From: Bacteroidota bacterium
GTDB lineage: Bacteria; Bacteroidota; Bacteroidia; Chitinophagales; Chitinophagaceae
DNA: 64,000 nucleotides
Assembly (NCBI GenBank): GCA_947452905.1
Contig: CANGEP010000001.1
Coordinates: forward strand, 62,001 to 126,000
Direction: 5' to 3'
In this document: one piece after another, positions 18,789-28,549 of the stretch
How positions within the stretch are numbered: position 1 is the stretch's first letter
How the letters are laid out: each line of letters opens with the position of its first letter
Position numbers and translations under genes: made by a program
The notes under the pieces: generated by a model
Database searches by the model: none
What the model was told of the DNA's origin: nothing
Seen by the model: only the letters and a program-made list of their open reading frames with translations

Positions 18789-21398
18789 TTATAATTGCGC
18801 TAAAGATTCTTCAATGGTTTGTATTCTTGCCAAAGCATCGGATTTCTTTTTTTGTTCTATCGCAAATACTTCGGGCTTGGCGTTTTGAACAAATTTTTCG
18901 TTGCTTAGTTTTTTCTCCACCGAAGCTAAAAAGCCCTGTTGGTGTGCTAAATCCTTTAATAAATTTTCTTTTAAGCTAGCGGTATCAATCGCCTGATCGG
19001 CAACAATGTAAAACTTATCTTTTTCTAATGCCACTACAATGCTGCTTGTGATAGCGCCATTGGTATAGGAAATAGATTTGGCATTTACTTGCTTGGCAAG
19101 TATATTTTGTATAGTTTGGTAAGGAGCGTTGGCATCGGTTTGTATATGCAAATCAATGGCGTCCTTAGGTTTTATCTGATTTTTATTTCGTGCATCACGC
19201 AAAGTAGAGATTACATTTTGTAATAAAGCCCCCGCGTTTAAAACCTCGGTATTATAACTCTTTAGAGCTGCGTATTCTTTTACACATAAATCTTGCTCTT
19301 GAGTTTGTAAAGTATGATGAATTTCTTCGGTTATAAAAGGCATGAAGGGATGTAATAATTGTAATAAGGCATCATAAAACTGAATTGTTTTTTGATACAC
19401 GCCTTCGTGAATCGGTTGCTCAAAGCCTGGTTTAATCCATTCTAAATACCAACTACAAAAATCGTCCCATATTAAACCATAAATAGTTTTTAAAGCCTCA
19501 CTTAAACGGAAGCTCGTTAACATTTCATCTACCTCTTTTTGTGTAGCATTTAATTTTGCTTCAAACCAATTCATAGCAAAATCAGCATCCTCAGGAATAG
19601 CCCCCTCCTTATTTTGACGGCCTTCCCACATCTTCAATAATTTGGTGGCATTCCACAATTTATTATTAAAATTTCGGCCTTGCTCTAATGTAGATTCATC
19701 AAATAATAAGTCATTGCCCGCAGGAGAAGCAATCATAATGCCAAAGCGAACTGCATCAGCGCCATATTGATCAATCAAGCCTAATAGGTCGGGAGAGTTG
19801 CCTAAGCTCTTACTCATTTTACGTCCTTGCTTATCACGCACAATACCTGTAAAATAAACATCCTTAAAAGGAATCTTGCCCATATATTCTTCACCGGCCA
19901 TGATCATTCTTGCTACCCAGAAAAATATAATCTCGGGAGCAGTAACTAAAGTGCTTGTAGGGTAGTAATAATTAATTTCGGCATTACCTGGGTTTGACAT
20001 TCCTTTAAATACTTCAATAGGCCATAACCAACTACTAAACCAAGTATCTAAACAATCCGCATCCTGATGTAATTCCTTGCCTTTTGTTTCGGGATAAGTT
20101 TCATATACTTTTTCCAAAGAAGTTTCAACATATACATTGCCCTCTGCATCATACCATGCTGGAATACGATGCCCCCACCATAATTGTCTGCTTATACACC
20201 AGTCTTTGATATTGTCCATCCAATGACGGTATACATTTTTAAACTTGGCAGGATGAAATTGTATCTCATCGCTCATCACTGCTTCCAAAGCAGGACTGGC
20301 TAATTTTTTCATATCTACCCACCATTGTAAACTTAATCTGGGTTCCACAATGGCATCGGTTCTTTCACTAAAGCCTACTTGATTTACATAATCTTCTAAC
20401 TTCACCAAATTGCCACTGGCTTCTAAATCGGCGGCAATAATTTTTCTTACTTCTATACGATCTTTCCCTATATACATAGGCGCCGCCTCATTCATCGTGC
20501 CATCTTCGTTCAAAGTTTCAATAACTTCTAAACCATGTTTTTGACCCAAGTTAAAGTCATTGATATCATGTGCTGGGGTAACTTTTAAAGCGCCTGTGCC
20601 AAATTCCATTTCGATATAATCATCTGCAATAATAGGTATGCGACGATTAATCATAGGCACAAATGCAAATTTGCCCACTATGTTTTTATAACGCTCATCT
20701 TTAGGATGCACACATATTGCAGTGTCGCCAAAAATAGTTTCAGGTCTTACTGTTGCAATGGTAATATATTCGTCTCCTGGAACATCTAATTTGTATCTAA
20801 TATGATACATTTTCCCATTCACTTCTTTGTGAATCACTTCCTCATCACTTAAAGCAGTTTTCGCACGCACATCCCAATTAATCATGCGCTTGCCACGATA
20901 TATTTTTCCTTTATTGTATAAGTCTACAAATACTTTAATAACGGTTTCATAATAATCAGGATCCATGGTAAAAGAAGTACGATCCCAATCCAAACTACAG
21001 CCCATTTTTCTTAATTGCTGTAAAATGATGCCACCATATTTTTCTTTCCACTCCCAAGCATATTCCAAAAATTCGTCTCTCGATAAGGATGATTTAGCTA
21101 TGCCACGCTCTCTTAACATGGCTACTACTTTTGCCTCAGTTGCAATAGATGCATGATCGGTTCCAGGCACCCAACAAGGATTCATACCCTGCATGCGAGC
21201 ACGACGAACCAAAATATCTTGAATGGTATTATTTAAGCAATGTCCCATATGTAAAACACCTGTTACATTGGGAGGTGGGATGACGACCGTGTAAGCCTTT
21301 TTATCGTTAGGCTCACTGTGAAAATACCCCTTGTTAATCCAATGTTGATACCATTTGGCTTCTACTTCTCCAGGTATATAGTTTTTACTAAGTTCCAT
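18789..21398 (-). CDS. valS: Valyl-tRNA synthetase
   Basis: Class I aminoacyl-tRNA synthetase charging tRNA-Val. The HIGH signature reads HMGH at residues 50-53 (PPPNVTGVLHMGH); the KMSKS loop is at about residues 526-530 (GRKMSKSLGN). Between them lies the CP1 editing domain with TVRPETIFGDTAICVHP. The C-terminus has the anticodon-binding domain and a coiled-coil tail (LARIQTIEESLAQL). 869 residues is normal. In a leftward pair with the GNAT gene. Confidence 0.97.
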   Translation of the reverse strand: MELSKNYIPGEVEAKWYQHWINKGYFHSEPNDKKAYTVVIPPPNVTGVLHMGHCLNNTIQDILVRRARMQGMNPCWVPGTDHASIATEAKVVAMLRERGIAKSSLSRDEFLEYAWEWKEKYGGIILQQLRKMGCSLDWDRTSFTMDPDYYETVIKVFVDLYNKGKIYRGKRMINWDVRAKTALSDEEVIHKEVNGKMYHIRYKLDVPGDEYITIATVRPETIFGDTAICVHPKDERYKNIVGKFAFVPMINRRIPIIADDYIEMEFGTGALKVTPAHDINDFNLGQKHGLEVIETLNEDGTMNEAAPMYIGKDRIEVRKIIAADLEASGNLVKLEDYVNQVGFSERTDAIVEPRLSLQWWVDMKKLASPALEAVMSDEIQFHPAKFKNVYRHWMDNIKDWCISRQLWWGHRIPAWYDAEGNVYVETSLEKVYETYPETKGKELHQDADCLDTWFSSWLWPIEVFKGMSNPGNAEINYYYPTSTLVTAPEIIFFWVARMIMAGEEYMGKIPFKDVYFTGIVRDKQGRKMSKSLGNSPDLLGLIDQYGADAVRFGIMIASPAGNDLLFDESTLEQGRNFNNKLWNATKLLKMWEGRQNKEGAIPEDADFAMNWFEAKLNATQKEVDEMLTSFRLSEALKTIYGLIWDDFCSWYLEWIKPGFEQPIHEGVYQKTIQFYDALLQLLHPFMPFITEEIHHTLQTQEQDLCVKEYAALKSYNTEVLNAGALLQNVISTLRDARNKNQIKPKDAIDLHIQTDANAPYQTIQNILAKQVNAKSISYTNGAITSSIVVALEKDKFYIVADQAIDTASLKENLLKDLAHQQGFLASVEKKLSNEKFVQNAKPEVFAIEQKKKSDALARIQTIEESLAQL

Positions 21399-21484
21399 GC
21401 TTAAAATTCGGTTCTAAATTGAGCCACAAAAATAAGGAAAAGCCACAAGCTATTTTTGACAAAAATGTACGAACTTCCCATTCT

Positions 21485-22069
21485 ATGGAATTTGCTGTTG
21501 TTGATATTGAAACTACTGGGGGAATGCCCCATACACATGGGATTACCGAAATTGCCATTGTAATTCACAATGGACAAGAGGTAACCGGTAAATATGTGAC
21601 CCTCATTAATCCACAACAAAAAATTCCACCCTTTATTGTAAATATGACTGGTATTAGTGATGATATGGTGGCCAGTGCACCTTTATTTAAAGAGGTGGCG
21701 CCTCAAATTTTTAATTTATTGCAAGGTCGCATCTTTGTTGCCCATAATGTAAGTTTTGATTATGGCTTTGTACACTATTTATTGAACTACCATGGTTATG
21801 CATGGTCGGCTCCTAAATTGTGCACCATTAAACTGAGTAAAAAAGTATTTCCTGGATTAGTTAAATATGGGTTAGGATCTTTAACACGTGATTTAGGCAT
21901 TCGCATTGAAGGTCGTCATCGAGCTTGGGGTGATGCAGCTGCTACAGCAAAGGTATTAACTATGGCAATCGAGAAAGAGGGAATGCAACCCATTCATAGT
22001 TTACTTGCCAAAAAAGAACCCCGCAAAAAAATAGCGCCGCCGAGTAATGAAACTGGCGACGCTATATAA
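21485..22069 (+). CDS. DEDDh 3'-5' exonuclease, DnaQ/PolC epsilon-like
   Basis: Single-strand-type 3'-5' exonuclease domain protein. The start is placed at ATG 21485, giving MEFAVVDIETTGG; a TTG at 21419 could add 22 residues but would lie 21 bases from valS. The four catalytic acidic residues and the histidine are seen in VDIETTG (Exo I), HNVSFDYGF (Exo II) and HRAWGDAAAT (Exo III). The 194 residues cover little more than the exonuclease fold, so this is not the longer form fused to a GIY-YIG (UvrC-like) domain found in many relatives. Proofreading subunit or stand-alone repair nuclease cannot be told apart. Confidence 0.87.
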   Translation: MEFAVVDIETTGGMPHTHGITEIAIVIHNGQEVTGKYVTLINPQQKIPPFIVNMTGISDDMVASAPLFKEVAPQIFNLLQGRIFVAHNVSFDYGFVHYLLNYHGYAWSAPKLCTIKLSKKVFPGLVKYGLGSLTRDLGIRIEGRHRAWGDAAATAKVLTMAIEKEGMQPIHSLLAKKEPRKKIAPPSNETGDAI

Positions 22070-22088
22070 TTTAATGCGTAATAGTTAT

Positions 22089-23429
22089 TTAATATTCCGC
22101 TGTAATACCCGTATAATTTTGTGGAGTAATAGCTTTTAATTCTTTTTTAAGCGCAGCTGTAATTTTTAATCCATCAATAAATTTATGCATCAATTTTTTA
22201 TCTATCTTATGGTTGCCTCTAGTTAAATCCTTTAAAGCTTCATAAGGGTTTGGATATTTTTCGCGTCTTAAAATGGTTTGAATAGCTTCGGCCACTACCG
22301 CCCAATTGTTTTCTAAATCCTCCTGAATCTTAGCTTCATTTAAAATGAGTTTGCCCAATCCTTTTTCTAAAGAGTTTAAAGCAATAGTGATATGCCCCAC
22401 AGGCACTCCAATATTTCTTAATACGGTAGAATCGGTTAAATCTCTTTGTAAACGACTGATAGGTAATTTAGCAGCAAGATGCTCTAATAAAGCATTGGCA
22501 ATTCCTAAATTACCTTCGGCATTTTCAAAATCGATAGGGTTTACTTTATGTGGCATAGCGCTAGAGCCTACTTCGCCTTTTTTGGTTTGTTGCTTAAAGT
22601 AATCCATTGAAATATAGGTCCAGATATCACGTGCTAAATCGATTAATATATTGTTGATACGTTTTAAAGCATCGCAATGAGCAGCAAAATTATCGTAGTG
22701 CTCAATTTGTGTTGTAAACTGCATTCTTTGTAATCCTAAAACATCCTCTACAAATTCGTTTCCAAGCGACACCCAATTTTTTTTAGGATAAGCTATATGA
22801 TGTGCATTAAAATTTCCAGTGGCTCCTCCAAATTTAGCAGCATAAGGTATGGCGGTAAATAATTCAATTTGATTATGTAAACGCTCTACAAATACCATTA
22901 CTTCTTTTCCTAAAGTTGTAGGAGAAGCGGGCTGTCCATGCGTACGCGCTAGTAAGGGAACTTTTTTCCATTGCTTTGCGAACTGATATAATCTGTTTTG
23001 TAAATTAATGAGGGCTGGTAAGGTATTGTGCTCCATCGCTTCTTTCCATGATAAAGGAATAGCGGTATTATTAATATCTTGAGAAGTTAAACCAAAATGT
23101 ATCCACTCTTTTAACTCACTGGCTTTATGGGCGTCCAGTATTTCTTTTAAAAAATATTCAACTGCTTTTACATCATGATTGGTAGTAGCTTCAATGGCTT
23201 TAATTTTTTGAGCATCTACCTCACTAAAATTGTCCACTACAGCTAGTAAAGATTTTCTTAAAGCAGGTGTTAGTTTAAAAAACTTTTTATCGGCTAAAAA
23301 TAAAAAATAATGAACTTCTACTAAAACACGGTATTTTATTAGAGCGTATTCGGAGAAATAGGCACCTAAACTATGGGTTTGTTTTTGGTAACGACCGTCA
23401 ATGGGAGAGATAGCAGTAAGTTGTGACAT
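22089..23429 (-). CDS. purB: Adenylosuccinate lyase
   Basis: Acts twice in purine synthesis, cleaving SAICAR and adenylosuccinate with release of fumarate. The start is set at ATG 23429 (MSQLTAISPIDGRYQKQ), the standard N-terminus; the frame is open to 23534 but that would run into mqnA on the other strand. The fumarase/lyase signature GSSAMPHKVNPIDFENAEGN is clear, and the TTNHDVKAVEYFLKE and TSQDINNTA segments also match. 446 residues, complete, of the E. coli-like long type. Confidence 0.96.
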   Translation of the reverse strand: MSQLTAISPIDGRYQKQTHSLGAYFSEYALIKYRVLVEVHYFLFLADKKFFKLTPALRKSLLAVVDNFSEVDAQKIKAIEATTNHDVKAVEYFLKEILDAHKASELKEWIHFGLTSQDINNTAIPLSWKEAMEHNTLPALINLQNRLYQFAKQWKKVPLLARTHGQPASPTTLGKEVMVFVERLHNQIELFTAIPYAAKFGGATGNFNAHHIAYPKKNWVSLGNEFVEDVLGLQRMQFTTQIEHYDNFAAHCDALKRINNILIDLARDIWTYISMDYFKQQTKKGEVGSSAMPHKVNPIDFENAEGNLGIANALLEHLAAKLPISRLQRDLTDSTVLRNIGVPVGHITIALNSLEKGLGKLILNEAKIQEDLENNWAVVAEAIQTILRREKYPNPYEALKDLTRGNHKIDKKLMHKFIDGLKITAALKKELKAITPQNYTGITAEY

Positions 23430-23433
23430 ATAG

Positions 23434-23466
23434 ATTGCTTTAAACAATTGGTTTTTGATATCTTTG
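23434..23466 (+). promoter_or_regulatory. Candidate mqnA promoter
   Basis: ATTG (23434-23437), 21 bases, TATCTTTG (23459-23466): the -7 box matches TAnnTTTG exactly and the -33 box has three of four bases. It lies partly inside the purB start region on the opposite strand and gives a very short leader before the TTG start at 23483. Confidence 0.45.
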
Positions 23467-23482
23467 CGCAAAGTTAATCGAA

Positions 23483-24223
23483 TTGGATAGAAGATGGCGC
23501 ATTGGGGCGGTAAGTTATTTAAATACACGTCCATTATTATTAGGCATTGAACAGTCGGATTTAATGCAAAGCATTGAGTTAATCAAGGACTATCCTGCAA
23601 AAATTGCCCAAGATTTAATTGACGGTAGTATTGATATTGGACTAGTGCCTGTGGCAGTTATTCCTTTATTAAAGGAGGCTCATCTGGTATCAGGATATTG
23701 TATAGGTGCCGAAGGCCCTGTTGCTTCGGTATGTTTGTTTAGCGAGGTTCCGATGGATCAAATAAAGCGGGTGTATTTGGATTATCAAAGCCGAACTTCT
23801 GTGGCATTGGTTCGTATTTTATTGGCAAAATTCTGGCAAAAAGGGGTAGAATTTATAAAAGCCGAAGAAGGTTATATTGACCATATTAAGGGGGAAACGG
23901 CCGGGGTGATTATTGGAGATAGAGCTTTGGCAGCGCGTGCTCATTTTTCGCATATTTATGATTTAGCCGAAGCCTGGGTCAAATATACAGGCAAACCCTT
24001 TGTTTTTGCCACTTGGATTGCCAACAAACCAATCCCCGACCATTTTATGGCAGCTTTTGATAAAGCCAATGCGGTTGGCTTGGAAAATTTGGAACAAGTT
24101 ATTAAGGCAATTCCTTTAGCTGAACAAGTGTATGATTTACATACTTACTATACCCAAAATATAAGTTACCTATTTACCCCTGAGAAAAAAGAGGGAATGG
24201 AACTATTTTTAAAAGCGCTTTAA
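23483..24223 (+). CDS. mqnA: Chorismate dehydratase MqnA (futalosine menaquinone pathway)
   Basis: Dehydrates chorismate to 3-enolpyruvoyl-benzoate, the first committed step of the futalosine route to menaquinone. IGAVSYLNTRPLL at the N-terminus is the family hallmark, followed by the periplasmic-binding-protein-like fold with DYPAKIAQDLIDGSIDIGLVPVAV and a middle YLDYQSRTSVALVRILL segment. The start is a TTG at 23483; no in-frame ATG or GTG fits upstream of the conserved IGAVSYLN. 246 residues fits MqnA rather than MqnD. Its end overlaps the convergent flippase gene by 15 bases. Confidence 0.92.
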   Translation: MDRRWRIGAVSYLNTRPLLLGIEQSDLMQSIELIKDYPAKIAQDLIDGSIDIGLVPVAVIPLLKEAHLVSGYCIGAEGPVASVCLFSEVPMDQIKRVYLDYQSRTSVALVRILLAKFWQKGVEFIKAEEGYIDHIKGETAGVIIGDRALAARAHFSHIYDLAEAWVKYTGKPFVFATWIANKPIPDHFMAAFDKANAVGLENLEQVIKAIPLAEQVYDLHTYYTQNISYLFTPEKKEGMELFLKAL

Positions 24224-25729
24224 TATTTTAATGTTTCTTTTTTCTAGGAAATCAAAAAACATATTGGTGAGCTCTGGTGCTGGGTTAATTTTGGCTAATA
24301 CCCAATAAAATACAATAACATAAATAAGTGATTTTGCAATTCCGTCTGTTACAAAATTGTGAAAGCTAGGTAAAAAGTATAAAACAATAATTAAAGCTAT
24401 TATAAGTACGAAAAAGTATAAATGCTTTATGGTATATGGTTGTAGTTTAAATTTTTTATACAAGAAAACATAGCGCATCGAGTTATAGATAATTATAGCA
24501 GCTAAATTGGAGAAGGCTAGACCATATAATCCAAAGTATTTAATTAAAAAAAAGTTTAGGGGTATAGAAAGCGTTACAAAAGCTACATTGGTAAAAAAGT
24601 CGAATCGCCAATAATTAGAAGTATTGATGATTGCACCATTTACACCTGTGCTAAGGTCAACAATTTTAGCAATTCCTAAAATAAAAAATATACCCGCTAG
24701 CGGTCCAAAAATATTGTGTTGATTGCGACTTATAAGATTTAAGAAGGTAACTATATTATGAATATTAATAAGTAGAAGACCAAATAGCAAAAACCCAATA
24801 GTCATTAAATTGGAAATACTCTTTTTGTATATTGACTTTATGTTTTCCATATCTTTTATTCTCCAGGAATCGGCCAGCACTGGAACACTTATGGACTGTA
24901 AACTTCTTTGAGGTATTTCGATGATAGCCGATAAATACATGGCAATGGTAAAAATCCCTGTATCACTTAATCCTCTTAAACCAACAATTAAGAAAGTGTC
25001 ATTAGTGCGGGCTAATACCGCAAAAAACTGCCCTGCAAATACAAAAAGGGTATAATTAAAAATTCGCCCCTTTAAACGTCTTGTTACATTACTATTAATA
25101 ATAAAGTTTAAATTCCATTGTTTTGATTTTATAAGGGTAACTAATAAAATAAATACTGGGGGTAGGTACAATAAACAGAATAAAACAATAAAGCTTGTAA
25201 AATCAATTAATTTGAAACCGTACAATAGAATTAAAAACGTCGTGAGTACTCTAATTAAAGTTTCTTTTAAAAAATTGGTAGTAACCGTTTTCTTTAAAGT
25301 GCCAGCAAAAGCTTCTAGCCAACTATATATGAGTAAAAGAAATGTGCTTGGAAAAATAAAATAGTAATACTTGGCTAAACTTGGGGACTTTCCTAGTTTT
25401 CTTAAAACAAAGTCTTTGTTGTAAATTCCCAAAAACAAGAAAATAGCAAAACCAATTAAAATTACCACAAGTGTAATTAAAGGGTAATCGTTTTTCTTGG
25501 GGCCTAAGTAGTGAGTATAAAAAGGGTTGAATTTATAAATAGCAGGAATGGATCCAATAGTACAAAAAGAAGCGAAAGTGATACTTGCATCTAATATTGC
25601 CCTAGTAAGCCCAATTTCCTCGGTTGAGAAAAAATAAGGGAAAAGAATAAGCATATTAATGGCGCCAATCACAAAGCCAATTAAAATATAAAAACTTGAT
25701 TTTGTGCCCTGTGTTTGTATAATTCCCAT
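24209..25729 (-). CDS. Polysaccharide flippase, Wzx/MATE-like
   Basis: Polytopic membrane protein of the polysaccharide-exporter/MOP superfamily; moves lipid-linked glycans across the inner membrane. About 12-14 hydrophobic spans are evident over 506 residues, starting with an N-terminal span SFYILIGFVIGAINMLILFPYFF and a second repeat-like half. Basic clusters separate spans. No enzyme motif. The position next to five glycosyltransferase genes supports a role in surface glycan export. It could instead be a lipid II flippase-like protein, but the neighbourhood argues against that. Confidence 0.85.
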   Translation of the reverse strand: MGIIQTQGTKSSFYILIGFVIGAINMLILFPYFFSTEEIGLTRAILDASITFASFCTIGSIPAIYKFNPFYTHYLGPKKNDYPLITLVVILIGFAIFLFLGIYNKDFVLRKLGKSPSLAKYYYFIFPSTFLLLIYSWLEAFAGTLKKTVTTNFLKETLIRVLTTFLILLYGFKLIDFTSFIVLFCLLYLPPVFILLVTLIKSKQWNLNFIINSNVTRRLKGRIFNYTLFVFAGQFFAVLARTNDTFLIVGLRGLSDTGIFTIAMYLSAIIEIPQRSLQSISVPVLADSWRIKDMENIKSIYKKSISNLMTIGFLLFGLLLINIHNIVTFLNLISRNQHNIFGPLAGIFFILGIAKIVDLSTGVNGAIINTSNYWRFDFFTNVAFVTLSIPLNFFLIKYFGLYGLAFSNLAAIIIYNSMRYVFLYKKFKLQPYTIKHLYFFVLIIALIIVLYFLPSFHNFVTDGIAKSLIYVIVFYWVLAKINPAPELTNMFFDFLEKRNIKILKRF

Positions 25730-25830
25730 TTTGCTTATTTCAATATAAAATTATTGAATTATTCACAAGAATCAATAATATTTATGATACCCATCAATTT
25801 TTAGTAATTTGCTTGTATTCAGCAGAGAAT

Positions 25831-26601
25831 ATGAACAAGATATCAATTGTAACAATTTGTTTTAACGATCTAACGGGGCTTATAAAGTCGTGCGCATCAG
25901 TTGATATGCAAAGTGAAAAGCCTTTTCAGCATATTATTATAAATGGCAGCACTTCCAATGAGGTTGAAAATTGGTTTACAAATTCTAATCAGCCTTCGTT
26001 TCGTAAAATTATTAATGAAAGGGATAGAGGAATTAGTGATGCTTTTAATAAAGGCATAAAATTAGTAGAGGAGGGGGTAGTACACTTATTAAATTCCGGA
26101 GATGAATATGCATCTGAAAATGTTTTATTAATTGTAAAAGAGGCTTTTGAGCACCATCCAGCTATTCAATGGCTGAGCGGAAAGATAACTTTAAAAAGAG
26201 GAGGTATTTGGGTAACTATCGGCAAGCCATTTGAAGGGAATCAATTATACAAGGGGATGAGAAGTGTATCACATCCCACTTGGTTTGTGAGAAAAGAAGT
26301 GTACAATCGTGTAGGCTTATTTAGCGAGCTATATAAAATTGCCATGGACTATGATTTAATGTGTCGTATAAAAGACGAACCTTATTTATATTTAGATTTT
26401 GAGATTGCTAAATTTGATGATACAGGAGTGAGTAGTGTACAGTATTTGAAATCCTTAGCCCAAAATATTGAAGTGTATGAATCTCATTTTGGGTTTTCCT
26501 TACAATGCCGTTTATGGCAATTCAGACAAAAGCTATTTTATTATTTTTTACAAACCGGTTTTGGAAAATTTATATTTAAACTTAAGTCTAATCTTAGTTA
26601 A
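25831..26601 (+). CDS. Glycosyltransferase family 2 (WcaA-like)
   Basis: Transfers a sugar from a nucleotide donor onto a growing glycan at the cytoplasmic membrane face. The start is set at ATG 25831 (MNKISIVTICFND), typical for GT2; a TTG at 25813 is possible. RGISDAFNKGI and LLNSGDEYA are the acceptor-site and DXD-like regions, and HPTWFVRKEVY is common in this subgroup. 256 residues, no membrane spans except a weakly hydrophobic tail. It is the only rightward gene of the polysaccharide block and ends 4 bases inside the convergent GT9 gene. Confidence 0.88.
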   Translation: MNKISIVTICFNDLTGLIKSCASVDMQSEKPFQHIIINGSTSNEVENWFTNSNQPSFRKIINERDRGISDAFNKGIKLVEEGVVHLLNSGDEYASENVLLIVKEAFEHHPAIQWLSGKITLKRGGIWVTIGKPFEGNQLYKGMRSVSHPTWFVRKEVYNRVGLFSELYKIAMDYDLMCRIKDEPYLYLDFEIAKFDDTGVSSVQYLKSLAQNIEVYESHFGFSLQCRLWQFRQKLFYYFLQTGFGKFIFKLKSNLS

Positions 26602-27758
26602 ATATTGAATAGGTTTTCTTTCTCTATGATTGCAATAATTTGCGCTGGAGTTACTTGATTGTAATCGATGTTTACAATATGTTCATACTTATCTTTTACA
26701 ACAGTAGCATTGGCTATGTCATTAGCAATCGAAGTAGGGTAGGCAGATATAATTTTATTAGAAATGTTTTGTGGGTAGGGAGAGAATCGGCCATATTGCG
26801 AGCCATTAAATATACCCAAGCTTAAACAATTTACAGTAGCAGCCATATGAATGGAACCAGTATCCACCGAAAGTAAGCAATTGGCTCCTTTGATAACAGA
26901 AACCGTTTCTGCAAGAGTGGTGGAACCAATTAAATTGATTGTAGGATGTGTATAATACTTGTTAAAATCCTCTCCATAATGGATATCGGAGCTAGCGCCC
27001 GCTAGTACCACTGTAAGATGATATCTGTTAAATATATAATTACATACTTCAGCAAAATAGGAAGCACTCCAAATTCTTTTGGGGCTTCTAGAACCAGGAA
27101 ACACAACCAAGTACTTAGAAGGTAATGCGTATTTGTATTTTGTTTCTGGTAATTCAACTGCTGCAGAAAAACATACATCATTCACTTGTGATGGCTGCTT
27201 GGTTATCCACTGTGTAAATTCTTTATTTCGGTTAAATTCAAAAACAGGCCTTTCAAATATTGGCAGTAAATGGGTATATAAATTTTTATCGTAGGCCTGT
27301 TCATAATCCAGATAGTTTTCGTTGTTTCTTATAAATCCATAATTATCCAAAGCTTTCGCAGCTTTTACAATACTATCATCCACTCTTTTAGCCCTTGAGT
27401 AAGTTGGATTTATAACAGCACTATATCCCTCTTGATATATACATTTTGAAAACTGATATCTATAAGCGATAGATGTTTTATATAAGTTTTTATTAAGCCA
27501 GTGTATTTTACTAAAAATGCTGGTGTCAAATTCTAGTTCAAATAAGGATTTCCATGCGGAGTTTCCGACAAAGTGAACTTCTTTTTGATGGCATACTGGT
27601 GCCGTTAATAGTTCAAGTATAAATTTTCTCCATAAAATATAGTCGCCAATTTCATCCACGCGGATAAATAAAACCTTTTCGGTTTTATTTCTTTTTTGGC
27701 TAACTATGCAGGCAAAAAAAGTAATTATATCATATATAAATCCTTTGATGCGATTCAT
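26598..27758 (-). CDS. Glycosyltransferase family 9 (heptosyltransferase-like)
   Basis: GT-B fold enzyme related to ADP-heptose:LPS heptosyltransferases. Visible: VLFIRVDEIGDYILWRKFI near the N-terminus (the acceptor-side loop), VVFPGSRSPKRIW at the start of the donor domain, and LSVDTGSIHMAATVNCLSLGIF, the classic donor-binding motif. 386 residues, full length. Donor and acceptor cannot be named. Last gene of the leftward glycan operon, 4 bases beyond the methyltransferase gene. Confidence 0.88.
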   Translation of the reverse strand: MNRIKGFIYDIITFFACIVSQKRNKTEKVLFIRVDEIGDYILWRKFILELLTAPVCHQKEVHFVGNSAWKSLFELEFDTSIFSKIHWLNKNLYKTSIAYRYQFSKCIYQEGYSAVINPTYSRAKRVDDSIVKAAKALDNYGFIRNNENYLDYEQAYDKNLYTHLLPIFERPVFEFNRNKEFTQWITKQPSQVNDVCFSAAVELPETKYKYALPSKYLVVFPGSRSPKRIWSASYFAEVCNYIFNRYHLTVVLAGASSDIHYGEDFNKYYTHPTINLIGSTTLAETVSVIKGANCLLSVDTGSIHMAATVNCLSLGIFNGSQYGRFSPYPQNISNKIISAYPTSIANDIANATVVKDKYEHIVNIDYNQVTPAQIIAIIEKENLFNI

Positions 27759-27762
27759 GAAT

Positions 27763-28548
27763 TTACTTGATTTTATTTTTTAAGAACTCATAATCCTGTT
27801 GAACCAATGAATCGTTTTTATTGCCAAAAATAAAAGATAGCCATTTGGCAATTTTATTATGACAAATTAATTTAAATAGAGTAGCGTTAATTTTCTTTTT
27901 TGTTAATAAGTGTAAATATTTACCATCAGTATATAAATGTATACCTTTAATCTCAGCGATCTTTTTTAGCGTATCATAATGGTACAAAGCAATGTGTTGG
28001 CCTATTTCTGGAGATACATACCACCAGTTCTCGGAGGTTACATTTTCTGTAGGTTGTAATACAGTTGAAAATAGTATGCTATCTGAATAATTTAATATTT
28101 CATCTATTTCCTGAAGGGGGTTGCTTAAATGTTCAAACACTTCAAAGGCTGTAGCCAATTCAAAATTTTTGATATTGGTATCCGTAACATCAAAGTGTTT
28201 AGCAAAAATATTTTCGCAGTATTTATCTTGTCTAAAAAAATGGTATCCATTATCTCTCATCAATCTCACTAACATGCCATAACCTCCTGCAAAATCAATA
28301 AAATTCGCTTTTTTGTTAAAAAAAGAATTTATAATTAAACTTGTTTTTTTTGCCAATTCGAAATTTCTGTTAGTAAGCCCGATATCCAGTTGGGTAATAG
28401 CACTCGAGTAGGATTCGTCTAGCCAATAGGGGTTTTCGGTTTGGATAAATGAGCAATCACTGCATTTAAAATAGGTGACATCATATTTATTTAAAATCTT
28501 AGCAATAAATATTGGCTCTGCAGTATTGTCGCAAATTTTACATTTCAT
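27763..28548 (-). CDS. SAM-dependent methyltransferase with N-terminal zinc-knuckle
   Basis: Class I methyltransferase of the Methyltransf_23 type. Two CxxC pairs (CKIC at residues 3-6 and CSDC near 29-32) form a probable zinc-binding head. The SAM-binding glycine motif is FIDFAGGYGMLVRLM near residue 98, and the EVFEHL motif follows. 261 residues. The arrangement (Zn head, Rossmann domain) is common among methyltransferases that modify nucleotide-linked or polymerised sugars, and its operon position between two glycosyltransferases fits that. Confidence 0.85.
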   Translation of the reverse strand: MKCKICDNTAEPIFIAKILNKYDVTYFKCSDCSFIQTENPYWLDESYSSAITQLDIGLTNRNFELAKKTSLIINSFFNKKANFIDFAGGYGMLVRLMRDNGYHFFRQDKYCENIFAKHFDVTDTNIKNFELATAFEVFEHLSNPLQEIDEILNYSDSILFSTVLQPTENVTSENWWYVSPEIGQHIALYHYDTLKKIAEIKGIHLYTDGKYLHLLTKKKINATLFKLICHNKIAKWLSFIFGNKNDSLVQQDYEFLKNKIK

Positions 28549-28549
28549 C

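Noticed and set aside
23430-23534. 35-codon N-terminal extension of purB
   Set aside because: It would overlap mqnA and its promoter; MSQLTAISPIDGRY at 23429 is the usual start.
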